Source: Prochilodus magdalenae (lineage: Eukaryota; Chordata; Actinopteri; Characiformes; Prochilodontidae). From it: 64,000 bases of DNA. The position numbers and the translations under genes were made by a program. The stretch spans positions 562,001-626,000 of the forward strand of contig JAMWET010004998.1 of the NCBI GenBank assembly GCA_024036415.1, given 5' to 3'. This document shows positions 48,226 through 60,600 of the stretch, piece by piece. Every line of letters starts with the position of its first letter. Position 1 is the stretch's first letter. The notes under the pieces were generated by a model. It had not been told where the DNA came from. It saw nothing but the letters and a program-made list of their open reading frames with translations, and made no database searches.

Positions 48226-51200
48226 ACGTCAAATGTTTTTATGATTTGTCTGTACCTTTACCTCAAATATAGTCTAAACCTGCACAGAATAGGCTTCCCT
48301 CCATCTTCATTTTATCATGACTGTAACTTGACGTTTCTATTGTTGCTAGGAAAACATAAAAATTGTTTTTGAGTCCGTTTTAAGAGGATTATATAAATAA
48401 TAGCTTACATATAATTGAGACATTCCAAGAAAATCCAGGATCTGTGCCACGACTGGACCGTTATTTATCGAACTCTTGTAAATCAGATCTTGGTTTTGAA
48501 AACAACCCTGGCTAAATGATGTATTGTATTTTTACATTCAAAAGAGTAGTAGTTTACATTTTACAAATTATTAGTTTATTAGAATTTGTTTTCAGAGTAT
48601 GACAGATGAAGGTTTACATTTCTTAGCTTTGAGGTTATCAATTTTTTTAGGATGTGACCCATTTAATGGTGCAGAAAACCAGAAAGAGGGACTATGTCAA
48701 TGTCAAGATGTTTTGTTACATTTTTATTATGTAATTTATTATATTTTCTTAAATCAGTTTGCCATAAAAAAGCCCACCCATGGCAAACCTCATTTACTTG
48801 TATGCTTTGAAAGTACTTGCCAGATAAAGTACACCAAAATTGCAATGAATTATCTAATTAAAGTAGCACATCTGACTTTCTTTGATGAACCAACTAAAGA
48901 CACAATGAACAAAGGACACTGGCAGTAGACCTAGATTTTTCTTTATTGTTGACTTAAAGAAGATGCATTGTAGGTTGTCATAAAACAAATGGAAGACTTC
49001 ATTACCTTCATTCATTACCTGTAATCTGTAATGACCTCTGTTATCTTTTAATCAATTCATTGAAAACATAAAATGAATAAGATTCAAATATTCTCCATTG
49101 TAGTATGTATATAATGTGAAATGTATTTGTATGACTAGATTTTCACAACGTTGTGTGACAGTTTGACTACTTGACTCTGTCACAAAAGCTGTCAAACACA
49201 GTCTACAACAGAACATAAAGTGCCAACAGAAGTATTCACATAATTGGATTTTGAAGCCTCTGAAAGAGCAGTGCATTATAACACAGTTATTTAGAAAGAG
49301 AACAATAACCTTGGAAGTGACTTCTAAGGCCTGAGGAGAGGGCATCATTATACAAAGGCCAAACAGCAGTAGGTCTCATTAATCAAAATGGCTGGAAGCC
49401 TGGGAGCGTTGTTAGTTTTCCAGGGTGAGTTATTAAAGAAGATAACAGGGGTGAGTGCTCTCTACCTCAGGCTTTTGTGCTATTTCCAGATTATAATTGA
49501 CCCACCTTCATTTTGACACACCTGAGAGTCAGTTCCTTAGTGTTAAACAAGGGATGGGATTTGTTTCAGTGTTCATTATTCCTTGTTCTTAGAGTCCATT
49601 AGTGTTGGACCTGAATGTCGAACTCCTTGGATATCTATTTGTTGGGTAGGTTCAGTTTTAATGTAGAAAGGCATTATAGACAATTCTAAAATGATTGAGA
49701 AAGCTGTATAATGTTTATCATTGAGTTATGCTAAAACTTATTTAGAGAAGTGGAGATCACATTTGAAGGCAGATGGTTTTAAAAAATCAGTGTAATAAAA
49801 TAATTAGAGCACATTATATATCACCAAATAACTTCTTGGTCATAGAATTCTTATAAGAAAAAAAAACATCCCAAAACATCACAACTTAAGCGAAAAACAG
49901 ATAAAGAGTATTGTTTATCATTTAATGACTTGTTCACATTGTTCACAGAATGAATTTAAATATTAAATAAAACATAAAAAAATACCTTTTGTCAAAAAAC
50001 ACAAAAATTAGCATTGCTTGTTTACTATTTTTTCTTATTTTACTGGCAATGGGATGCTTCTGATCTGGTCTAGTTTGTTAAATGAGGCCACAGGTGTTTA
50101 GACATGAAGTGACCCATGTGCATGAATGTAAAAGGGTATCTACTTTAACTTTAACCTACCTTTAATATAATTGAGCTGTTTGTGAGCAAAGAAGCTTTTT
50201 GATCTGAAGACAAAATGTCTACCTCAGTTGTTCTTGTCAGCACACACAATATTATTAACTGTGATAGACAGGGGGATTCATTAAAGAAGAAATCAGTAAA
50301 CATTTATCATAACAGAAATAGACCAAATGTACACCATGAGCTGAACAATAAGTTACAATTTGACTGTATTTGCTAATAAAAAATTTCAACCCACTATCAA
50401 CTGGTGGAAATAACATTTAAGAATAAACAATTAAGCCAACCAACACTACATTCCAAAGTAAATTATTAAATTATTAAATTTCAGAATAAATTTACTTTTA
50501 TGTTTTTGATGATTTAGAACCTTAGGAGACCCTTAATTTATTGCATAGCATGTAGGCTGAAGTTTTGACTCAGGATTAACAATTATTAAGTATGGTGGAT
50601 ACAGTAGGTACTTCTCCTTGTAATTCTTATTTCTGGAAGGCCGGCAGTGAGTTAAAGTCAAGTCTGTCATCTACTACAGTTATACTAGAGCCTTGGGGAT
50701 GTCACACCCAATGACTTGATGCAGAGACTTTTTCTTGCGATTAATAAGACATTGTTTCACTCTGTAAAGTAATATGACTCTTTTTATATCTTTGGTATCT
50801 GCAGCGAGGCTTGACTCCCACACAGGAGGTCAACATTGGAGTACAGAAGATTATCGCTTTTCTGACAAATGTCATTTTCTCAGGCGTAATGGTGATAACT
50901 TCCTGCACCTCCATGTTGCTCGTAATCATAAGTGTTTCTCACACAGTCACCTATCCAAATGTATAACCTACATCTCATACTCAGTACTGTAAATACTGCT
51001 TTAATAAAAAGCTGTTCAGCAAAAATAGTAGAGGTGCACTGTAGACTTTCATAAGAATGTGAATTAGTAATTCTTTTAAACTGCAAAAATAAAATTCATC
51101 AGTTAATCTTAAGATTTGATGTTCAATAAAAGCTGTAAAACTACTATGAGCTATTATAGAACTAACATAATGAATATTTATTTTTTGTGACAGTATGCAC

Positions 51201-52364
51201 AAGTGGTTAACTGATGAAAATCTGAAGCTTGGAGTGAGTGATGAGCTAAGTTAACCAAGTCTCGGAAGATGTCCACTTTACTGTGGGAGAGCTGCTTAGG
51301 AAGAGGTAAACCTCATCTGGACTCTAACAAGCCTTCTAACAACTGATCTCTTCGTTCTTACATTACTAGCGTTCAATTAATTATTAATGACATAGTAATT
51401 TATTATAAATTCATGTATTATTAAGTGTAGTATTTCAAAGTGGGCAATGATGTTAATATATTCACTTTGTTTTTAGACCTGTTATTTTCACCTTCATCCT
51501 AATCTTAAATAACTTAATTTGCTCATTTGGATTTATTTATGACTTTTAATGTTCAGAGAGAAATAAAGCAGTAGGCCGACTGTGTTGAAGAAGAGATGTT
51601 GCTTTATTTTTGCAGGCTACCCTCTAAATGTATTTTTTACTTTGGGTGTTTTTATTATTAATATTATTTACACTGTGCTTTTAATTGAAACAATCAAAAA
51701 AAGGCCTATAAGAGCTTGTTTTAAACATAAACACATGAATGCTTCCTGCCTGCCATTATTCCCCAAATCCATATGGTAGCACACATTTATGAGGCAGTTA
51801 TTAAACTGTCAGCAATTAAAATTCTTGCATCATATGCAGCAGTCTATTTTATTAATTTTTAAATGCTCATAAATATGTCCCCAGGATTCTTTTGCATTTG
51901 ACTGTTATTGTAATCACAATCCTCACTGAAACTCACGCCAGTTTATTTTTAAAATAATTCTTTTGTTATTATTAAATGACAAAAATGTTGTAATATAATA
52001 AATGCAACCAAAATAAACCATAATAAAATAAATTGATAAATATGTATGAAAAGATTAGTAATAAATGAAGCATTTTAATGTGTTTAGCACAGATGTCACT
52101 GTATATATATTACTTTAGTTAGTGTACTTTAGTTAACGCAACATTAATGTGGTAACATGCTTGTGGTAGCTAGGGCATCCAGTTTATTTATTTTATAAGA
52201 TATCAAAGTTATTTTAATACCTGACTATATAACAGTGCTTCAGTGGTCCACTTGCAAATAGCTAAAATCTTATACTTCCTAGCCTTAAACCATTAGGCAG
52301 CATTAGGGTGTCTCCACTTATAATTAAATTTAAACTTAAAATAAATATATACTCAGTATAAATA
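48226..52364 (+). other. galnt10: galnt10 intron, tenth part
   Basis: Over 4 kb of AT-rich sequence without recognised exon, RNA gene or repeat. The 109-codon frame at 48599-48928 and the 98-codon frame at 49052-49348 have no recognisable similarity. Confidence 0.4.
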
Positions 52365-53690
52365 CACTGCTCAAAAAAATAAAGGGAACACTTTTTAATC
52401 AGAGTTTAGCATCAACTCAGTTCAACTTCAGGGATATTGATCTGGTCAGTTAAGTAGTTGGGAGGGCAGTTAATCAGTTTCAGCTGCTTTGGTGTTAATT
52501 AACAAAACAGGAATTGTTTAAAAGGACGAGGTCATTGACATTTTGTCCCCCCTCATCTTTTCCCACTGATTTTTCACTAGTCTTGCAGTTGACTTAGGTC
52601 AGCGTCACTACTAGTACCATGGTGCGGTACCTGGACCTTACAGAGGTTGCACAGGTAGTCCAACTACTGAAGGATGGCACATCAATGCCACAAGGTTTGC
52701 TGTCTCTCCCAGCACTGTATAGTAGGTACAGAATACGGTGGAGATTCCAGGAGACAGGCAGTTACTCTAGGAGAGCTGGACAAGGCTTAGAAGGTCCTTA
52801 ACCCTTAAGCAGGACCGGTATCTGCTCCTTTGTGCTAGGAGGAACAAGATGAGCACTGCCAGAGCCCTACTGCTGTGAATGTGTCTGACCAAACAATCAG
52901 AAACAGGCCTCATGAGGGTGGCCTGAGGGCCCGACATTCTGTAGTGGGCCCTGTGCTCATTGGCCAGCACCGTAGAGCTGCCATTTGCCACAGAACACCA
53001 GAGTTGGCAGATCCGCCACAGGTGCCTTGTGCTTTTCACAGATAAGAGCAGGTCTTACCTGAGCACATGTGACAGACGTGACAGGCTCTGGAGACACCGT
53101 CAACAACCTGCAACATCATTCAGCACGACTGGTTTGGTGGTGGGTCAGTGATGGTCTGGGGAGTCACATCCCTGGAAGGACGCACAGACCTCTACAGGCT
53201 GGACAACGGCACCCTGACTGCTATTAGGGATCAGGATGAAATCATTGGACCCGTTGTCAGACCCTACGCTGGTGCAGTGGGTCCTGGGTTCCTCCTGGTG
53301 CATAACAATGCCTGGCCTCATGTGGCAGGAGTATGCAGGCAGTTCTTGGAGAATGAAGGAATTGATACCATTGACTGGCCCACCAGCTCGCCTGACCTAA
53401 ATCCAATAGAACACCTCTGGGACGTTATGTTTCAGTCCATCCGACGCCACCACTTCAGACTGTCCAGGAGCTCAGTGGTGCCCTGGTCCAGATCTGGGAA
53501 GAGTTCACCCAGGAACATCGTCTCGTTAGGAGTGTGTGGAGGCTATGCAAACTATTGAGTACCATTTTGAGTTGCTGCAATGGAATTTGGGTTAAATGGA
53601 CGAGCCTGCTTCAAAGACATTCTGCATGATTTTTTTCCCATTGAGATCTGATGTGTTTTCAAAGTGTTCACTTTATTTTTTTGAGCAGAG
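52365..53690 (+). mobile_element. Tc1-like transposon, full length but inactive
   Basis: Flanked by TA on both sides (52363-52364 and 53691-53692). The ends are inverted: CACTGCTCAAAAAAATAAAG on the left and the complement of CTCTGCTCAAAAAAATAAAG on the right, extending about 28 bp with few mismatches. The 1326-bp length is near the usual Tc1 size of about 1.3-1.6 kb. It carries a broken transposase on the + strand and is the only complete transposon in the window. Confidence 0.92.
52619..53560 (+). pseudogene. Tc1-like transposase pseudogene
   Basis: DDE transposase that would cut and paste the surrounding element. From ATG 52619 the N-terminus reads MVRYLDLTEVAQVVQLLKDG, a helix-turn-helix domain, and is broken by a deletion near 52690. 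The catalytic core is in later frames. VLFTDKSRS at about 53030-53055 keeps the first Asp, though the usual E after it is K. VHNNAWPH near 53301 has Asn (codon 53304-53306) where the second catalytic Asp should be. DLNPIEHLWD keeps the third acidic residue (Glu, 53409-53411). The tail after about 53470 is frameshifted. The lost Asp and frameshifts mean no active enzyme. Confidence 0.9.
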
Positions 53691-55149
53691 TATATTGTGT
53701 TCATAGTCACTGAAAAAAAGTATTGTGATGCAAGGAGCAGAGGCTGAAAGCACAGTGCAAGTGTTTTTTATTAATTATGCTCTTTTATCTTATTTAACTT
53801 CTGTTACACAATGTTCACAAACTTGAGGAGTTCCATAACAGTTTAATAAATTTGATTTTCAAATAAAGTAAGATTTTTTTAGCAATTACATGTATAACGC
53901 ATTCCTTATGATGACCACAGTTCGACTTTTGACTAGTTTTAATAGTATAAATGCACTCTCCTAACTAGACCCTGTCATGAGGGCAATACATTTCATCTTG
54001 CAAGTACAGTTATATTAAAATATGATACAATGGCTAAAAACCACATTTATTTGTAAAATATATATTATACATGTTTTAATTTCATTATCATTATTAGTCA
54101 TCAGTCATCATTCAATCTATAATTTGAGTGTCAGGGTTATAGAAATTGTTCACTGTGACCTTGTCAATTTGACAATATTACTTTTACTTTTGTTTTTAGA
54201 ACTAATAGAGAGTACTACAAATGTGTGGAAGAAAAATATAAAACAATGTTAAAGCATTTTTTTTGCATAATACGAAACTCAGCCATTAAAAAATAGAAGT
54301 ATGTTAAAACACTTTTGCTCTTCCTTCCTAGCTGAGACTGGTCTGGGCATGGTCTTAATATTCCAAAAAACATATATGACTGACAGACCAGACTGTCACT
54401 GATGTGTACATAAAGCTGTAGAAAATTTGCTACGGATTCAGAAGATGGTTTTGTTTTTATTATGGCATAAATACAGCATTTTGGCAATTCATTTAAATAT
54501 ACCTACAGTAAATGTGCAAACTTACAAAAACAGTACACTCATCACACTTTAACTTGCATTTTTGTTTACACTGCAATGGCAACACACACAGACCTGAGAC
54601 AGAGGAGTTCCATTTTAATTGCAGATTTAGATGTATCATAGCTAAACTAGGTTATAGTTATGACAAATTCATACTGCATTGCAGATGCATCAAAAACAAC
54701 ATCTTATTGCTGACAGTTCAGCAACCGAAGTAAACAAAAGCTGTTGTCCAGTCCCTCTCTCACACCGCTCTGTAGAGATTTTAGAAAACTTAAAATTAGT
54801 GAACCAGCAGCTCAGCCACGACTTTGGTGCTTGATTAGCATAAGCAGAAAAGTGTCAAACACAGCAGTTCACACATTGCACATTGTCGCTGTCCAAGGAA
54901 AAAACAAGTATCTCCAATAATGGCAAACTTTACATAAGAGGTCCAAAAACCTCATTCAATTTTTAGTGACGTTTTTCTAAGCAAGACATCAAAATCTCAC
55001 AGTGTAAATGACTGCCGCTGTTTTTCAAATTAGGCATCAGTCAAAATGGACTTGAGATACAGTTTTTTCATTCGACGGCGACGATATATATGTCCATTAC
55101 ATTAACGCTTATAGGTTTAGAATGTGATGATTCGGTAAGTGTGGTGTTC
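53691..55149 (+). other. galnt10: galnt10 intron, eleventh part
   Basis: AT-rich; no exon or repeat recognised. Confidence 0.4.
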
Positions 55150-55300
55150 CTCCATTGCCTATTTTAAACCCTATTTTAACTCAGTAATGGGCTGGTTATG
55201 AGGTGATTAGTTGGATCAGATGTGTTGGGAGAATGGAAAACAATAAAAAGTGCAGCAGTGGGCCTCCAGGGCCAGGGTTGAGAAACATGTAGTGTACTTT
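55150..55300. mobile_element. Fragment of a common fish interspersed repeat
   Basis: GGTGATTAGTTGGATCAGAT, then GGAAAACAATAAAAAGTGCA, then AGGGCCAGGGTTGAGAAACA are ordered blocks of a repeat I recognise from other fish genomes. A fragment with the opposite end (CAGGGGTGTCCAAACTTCCA) is at 62063-62140. The class is uncertain. Confidence 0.5.
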
Positions 55301-55715
55301 TGTTAGCCTGTTTACAGAAATTTATAGCATTCTGAAACAGCTCATATGATATCATGAATCATATGATATTCTTGTCCTTTCCTAATTTTTTTTAATCCAT
55401 AAACCTTGACTTTTTGTTGCTGTAAACTGTGGTATAATGTCACATTCATTTTTCCATACTGCGTTTAGTACATATCTATTAGATATTACAGTAAGTACTT
55501 TATACTTTGTTTACTGCACAGTACTTTGCAGGTTATTTAATTAACGATTTGCACTACTTGTTCCTGTTAAGTAAAATAGCACTTTGTTGTTTGAACTGTT
55601 TGAGATGATCCAAGTTGTTTTTGTTATACTAAATACAAACTTTAAAAACATTTATGATTGTCAGTTTACTATACTATGAATCAGCTGCATCAGTGAAATA
55701 TTGAAATGACATCTG
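55301..55715 (+). other. galnt10: galnt10 intron, short unannotated stretch
   Basis: AT-rich; contains CATATGATATCATGAATCATATGA-like short inverted motifs near 55345, otherwise nothing. Confidence 0.4.
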
Positions 55716-55880
55716 GTGACTTGACCAGGACTCGAAGTTTAAGACTTGGGACTTGACTTGAGACTTGCTTGTATTGACTTGGGACTTGACTCGAGACTTG
55801 CTTGTATTGACTTGGGACTTGACTCATGACTTGATTGTTAAGACTTGAGACTTACTTGTTACTTGCAACTTAGTGACTTG
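55716..55880. repeat. 33-bp minisatellite built from ACTTG motifs
   Basis: Units at 55743-55775 and 55776-55808 differ by one base, and a third at 55809-55840 is diverged. Each 33-bp unit is itself made of GACTTG(G/A)-type hexamers. Degenerate flanks extend the array both ways. Confidence 0.9.
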
Positions 55881-56564
55881 TTCCCATGTCTGGTAACAAC
55901 ACACAGATTGTAGATTTAAAAAGGTGGGAAGATGCACCATATCTGCTAAGATACGGTAGAAAGAGCCATTTGGAATGATGTGAGGTTTACATAAGCATGT
56001 TGCATCGACTATACATTTACTAGGTAAAGCCGAGAAGTTTTACTCTAAATTGAAAAATAAACTTAATTAAGTTGCAAGAGGAGCATAAATAGTTCAAATG
56101 TTTAACTAATGTTTTAACTAAAAAACATTATATCCCATTTCATGAGGCAACGTGCTACATGGCAACCATTACTTCTAGAATTAGGATTAACTCAAAATCT
56201 GCTAATAGACAATCTTACACAAAGTGGCTGTTACTATGCCAAAAAATAATTTAGGAGTTTAAATGTATCAAAGTAAGTTACTCCAAATTTGTGTTTTTAA
56301 ATTGTTAAAACTGAATTCTTTCAAGGTTTTACAGTGAATGTGCTAACTGAGACTGTTGTTTCACAAGATGCAATTTCAGCACCCATATTATTCAGAAGAC
56401 TCATGTAGATCATTTGCAGATAATTTGAGGATCTACTGGTGTTGCAGCTAAAAATCAATTATGTTACTCCACTTTGCATCTCTCAAAGCAGTTACTAAGC
56501 AGACTTTTATGCTTTGCTGAATACAAATGACTGCCTGCCTCATACCATCACAATCACTCAAAGT
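55881..56564 (+). other. galnt10: galnt10 intron, unannotated stretch
   Basis: No exon or repeat recognised. Confidence 0.4.
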
Positions 56565-56620
56565 GTTTTATATGTGCCTTGCTTTAGGAAATGAACCCTA
56601 AAGCAAGGCACATATAAAAC
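56565..56620. repeat. Perfect 24-bp inverted repeat (hairpin)
   Basis: The left arm 56565-56588 and right arm 56597-56620 are perfectly complementary around an 8-nt loop (56589-56596). The arms contain TATGTGCCTTGCTTTAGG and its complement. There is no flanking target duplication. Confidence 0.92.
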
Positions 56621-57334
56621 TAAGATGCTATTTATTTTCAAATTGCCTGTATTTTCTTTGTGACTAGGCTTAATCTTGAATAGGCCGGCATTCTTCTTTG
56701 GTAGAGTTTTACATGAAAGCCTTCTGCTAATGATGAGGTCTCTATTTTAATATTGTATTATCATAGTCAAAATAGGAAGGCATAATTGCTTAACACACTT
56801 TTGTCCATCCTTACGATGGAATGTATCAAGTCCATGTGCAGATTCACTGATGGATGCTGAGGCTATGACCCTGCCGGCAACAAAGGGAGTTGCTACAGAA
56901 AACAAGACATTAAAGCATGTGGTGTTGTTAAAGCAAAGCTTGGGAACAGACATAGGCACCTCGGGCTGACACTGAAAGTGTGCTCTAGTGAGACCAGAAA
57001 AGAGCTGTAAATTAGTTGGTACTAGTCCCTACGACAGTTTTAGTTGGCACTTGTGAGGCTGTCCTGTCCAAACATAACCTGGACAGATGTTGATGTGCCA
57101 CTATTAAAGAAGTCTGTATATCAGAGCTAGCTTTGGCAATTGCCTTATTTCAAAGCTTTTAAGATACCCACAAAACTGTTTTCCTCCTCATTAGTTTAGA
57201 CTACTTCACCAAAAGACACCTTTTGTATTCTGGTTGAGTTCCATAACACTTAGTTGAGAAAATCAGATACCTCATTCTGGCATGATAAATAAAACACGCA
57301 AACAAACAAACAAACCTCTCGTGCATAAAGCAAG
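56621..57334 (+). other. galnt10: galnt10 intron, unannotated stretch
   Basis: No exon recognised. A short (AAAC)n tract occupies 57298-57315. Confidence 0.4.
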
Positions 57335-57616
57335 ATGGCCACTGTGGAGTTTGTCAGCATCCGGCTCTTTGAAGCATCAAAAGTAAGCAAGGCGTTCTCG
57401 TTTTGCTGGCTGGAGTGTCAGGCACTACGCTTAGATGGAGCATTGGAAACTAAGAGAGAGGAAGCAGCTTTAGCAGCTCTTCTGAGACACAAGTGTCTCT
57501 CCACAAACGCTGCTTTGATCTGGCTTTTAATAACCTTCACTTGTCCTCTTATTTTGCCTCTGCACAGGAACAAAGGCGTCACACTCATCCGGATGTGACT
57601 GTTTCCCTTTTGTATC
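57335..57616 (+). other. Exon-like stretch in the galnt10 intron
   Basis: An 87-codon frame (57335-57598) and an overlapping second frame lie in sequence of balanced composition. Inside it, a consensus acceptor (pyrimidine tract, then CTCTGCACAG ending 57567) and a GTAAGT donor at 57617 bound a 49-bp segment, 57568-57616. Read in phase 0 from galnt10 exon 1 it gives EQRRHTHPDVTVSLLY, which does not resemble the GALNT10 stem. At 49 bp it would also shift frame. It could be a cryptic or poison exon, a 5' exon of an alternative transcript, or chance. Confidence 0.25.
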
Positions 57617-60600
57617 GTAAGTTCTCTAAGTTGGCATGGTTGTTAAGGCTTTCTCTTTCTATTGAGCACGTTTCCTTTCTGTTTGTTTATTCCTTGTCTG
57701 TTTATAGAGGAGTCAGATGGAGGCATAGAAAAGTATTTTGTATTCATGGTGTCCTGGGGTGTTTTAAGTGGTGAAATAAATTGGAGAATACATTTTGGCC
57801 CAAAGCTTTTTCTTTTTTTTTCTTTCTGGAAACCGTGTGATTGGAGCGAAAGAGAGTGACGTTTATGCCCAGGATATGTTTTTTTGTTTAAACCTGGTGC
57901 AGAGAGAAACCAGAAATCAACACTAGAATAATAAAACACCTGTACTACTATTGATTTAATAATTCTGCAGTATTCCATTGCCTTGAATGCATTTGCTTTT
58001 ATTTTGTTAATATTTATTGTTGGCTGTGAGTAATAAGAGGTAACCTATAGCTGATTTTATCAATAACATACTAGTGAGCTTCTATTCAATCTCAATATAT
58101 AATTTTATTCTCAACTCATAACAATTACTGTGATTGAGTCAGTAGTTTGCTCAATTCCAATGTTTTATATTTTCTAGCAATCATACAATTCTTTGGCATG
58201 AGTTTCAATAATGATTTTAACTACATCAACATGCAACACAGTCATTGAAACATATTTGAAAGCATTTAAAGATGATTTGAGCTGCAGCCTATTTAAATTA
58301 CTTTCATATAGATTTGCAGAATAATAAGACAGGCTGCACACATGCATTTATGTTTAAACTCTTATAGACACAATTTCACTTTACTCAGTAAAAATTGTAA
58401 ACAATTAAACAAATAATACAGTTTAAAAATTAATTCACTTTGCCCACTGACATCTCTTCTTGAACGGGACAGACGTAGTTCTTTGTTTCTCTTCAAACAT
58501 AAAAACTCATATATACATCTAAATGAGCATATAAAATTATTTAAGATACCTAGCATAATGCAAAAGGACAGAAAAACCATGTCTGCCATATTGATCATTT
58601 ATTTCCACTCAGTAATAAGCAACAAAATTAATAATCAACATAATTGCTGCATTTTTAGCTCACTACACTTCACTGAGCTCAGGACACTTCAAACACATTT
58701 TTAAAAATGGTATTTGAGCTAAAACGTGTTTCAAGAACAGAATTTGGCAAGCGCTATTGTATATGACAAAATGCCAAAACATGACTCACAATTACCCTAG
58801 GATCCTAGATAATTACCGCCGGGTTAGGATTTAAACAAATTTCCCGTTTGAAATAATAACTTCTCATTATCGTCAGGATAGGCTTATTTACAGAACTTAT
58901 TTCTCTTTAAACATAAAAAATAAATCTTCTACTAATTAATTAAAAAAATACTTGCAATTTAAGATTTTAACAGATCAGTTTGGGTGCTTCTCTGAGTCTG
59001 GACAGCACTCTGCCAGCAGCAGCTTTCACAACAGCAAGTGCACTGGATCAAGCTGCTGGATGTTCCTGCCTCATAAATAGACTTGCTGCCTGCATTACAT
59101 GCAGTAAAATATCTAATTCTGTATTATTATAAGGCATGCTGATTGACCAAAAAAAAACAAACCAAAACACTTAGTCTCAAAATGATCAACTTGTTCAACT
59201 TGTTGAGTTTCAGCAACAGCATAAAACTGTGTTTTAACTAAACTGACATGCTCAGTTGTGCATTGCTTAAACATGTATATTTTCTTGTATCCTGCATTTT
59301 TGTCCATACCTCAAACAGAGATTGTTTTATCATGTTTGTAACAGTGGCTTTGCTAAAGACAAGTGAGAGATAGAGGCAACCAATATTGGGCATCTGAACT
59401 GGACCATCTGTGGGTTTTCCAATAGCGTAATTTCTGCATGAGAAAGGCAAGAAACGGATTAGTAATTTAAGGTTGTCACTCCAAAGCTGACTCTGCTGAG
59501 ATTATTGTTTGTTCTCTCGCCAGGGTAAGTGGTTTTGGTGAATAGAGGGATGATTTTGGATGAGAGACAGCTGTAGTGGTGGGCTGTTTTATCAAACCTC
59601 CTGATGAGCAGGCTCTGCATCCAACAACATGGGTAGATTAAGAATTTGTGGCCAAAACAACAGAAACATGATTACTGTATAATTACTGCAAATACTTTCT
59701 ATTAGGGGTGGCTCAGTAAAATACTGGGTATTGTTATTGTGGTACACTGTGTGGTGACATTGCAATTTGCATTTATGGGCATATTGTGTCAGTTGATATA
59801 CCAGTAAAAACACTGAAATGAAACTGTATGTTTCATTTCAAAATGTGCATAATTAATTATGTTTTATTGGAGTTCAGGGTGTACATGTTAACTAAACATC
59901 ACTGTATTATAAAAACAAAACTGAACAATATATAGATAAACTTGTGGTGTGTACATGTGAATACCCAGCAGCTTCTCTGGCTCTGCAAAAATGGTCATTT
60001 GTCTGCAAAAACGTATCTGTTTCATGTATCAAAGACATTGTATTGTCGTATGTATTTTGTACCATGGAAACATTTTTCAATTAACAATAAATATTTATTA
60101 AAAACTATGGATATCAATCACCATTTTTTTAGTTGACAGTAGCACTTTTCCACAAAAAGCAATAGAATTAATATATCAGCAAATAGATATGAAACAACAC
60201 TTAACAAGTCACACAAATTAAAATGAAAATAAGAAATAATTTACATTCAAACAACAGGTACAAGTGGCCCAAATCCTAATCTGATTCCAAATCGTTGTTC
60301 ACAATATCTTTTAAAATTGTCCTTCAGAAGATCCAACATTGGCCTCACACTTATAAACTCTAAATTTCATAAACACTCATGATTGCTAATGAGTACAAGT
60401 CAGTTACCAGAGGTTTCCGGATCCATTTTCGAGGAGTGATTACGTTCCACTGGCTGACAGATAGACTTAACACCAAGAATGTTAGAGCTTGCTGATAAAA
60501 AGTCATGGGCAGTTTTTGGTTTGTGTTCTCGTTTTTTTTTTTTTAAACTTTGCTACCAGGCACTGCATCCATGTTCTCTTGTGGCCACATTTCTCAATTT

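Noticed and set aside
57568..57616. Second coding exon of galnt10
   Set aside because: Splice signals are good, but the translation does not match the GALNT10 stem and 49 bp breaks the frame. Kept only as a finding.
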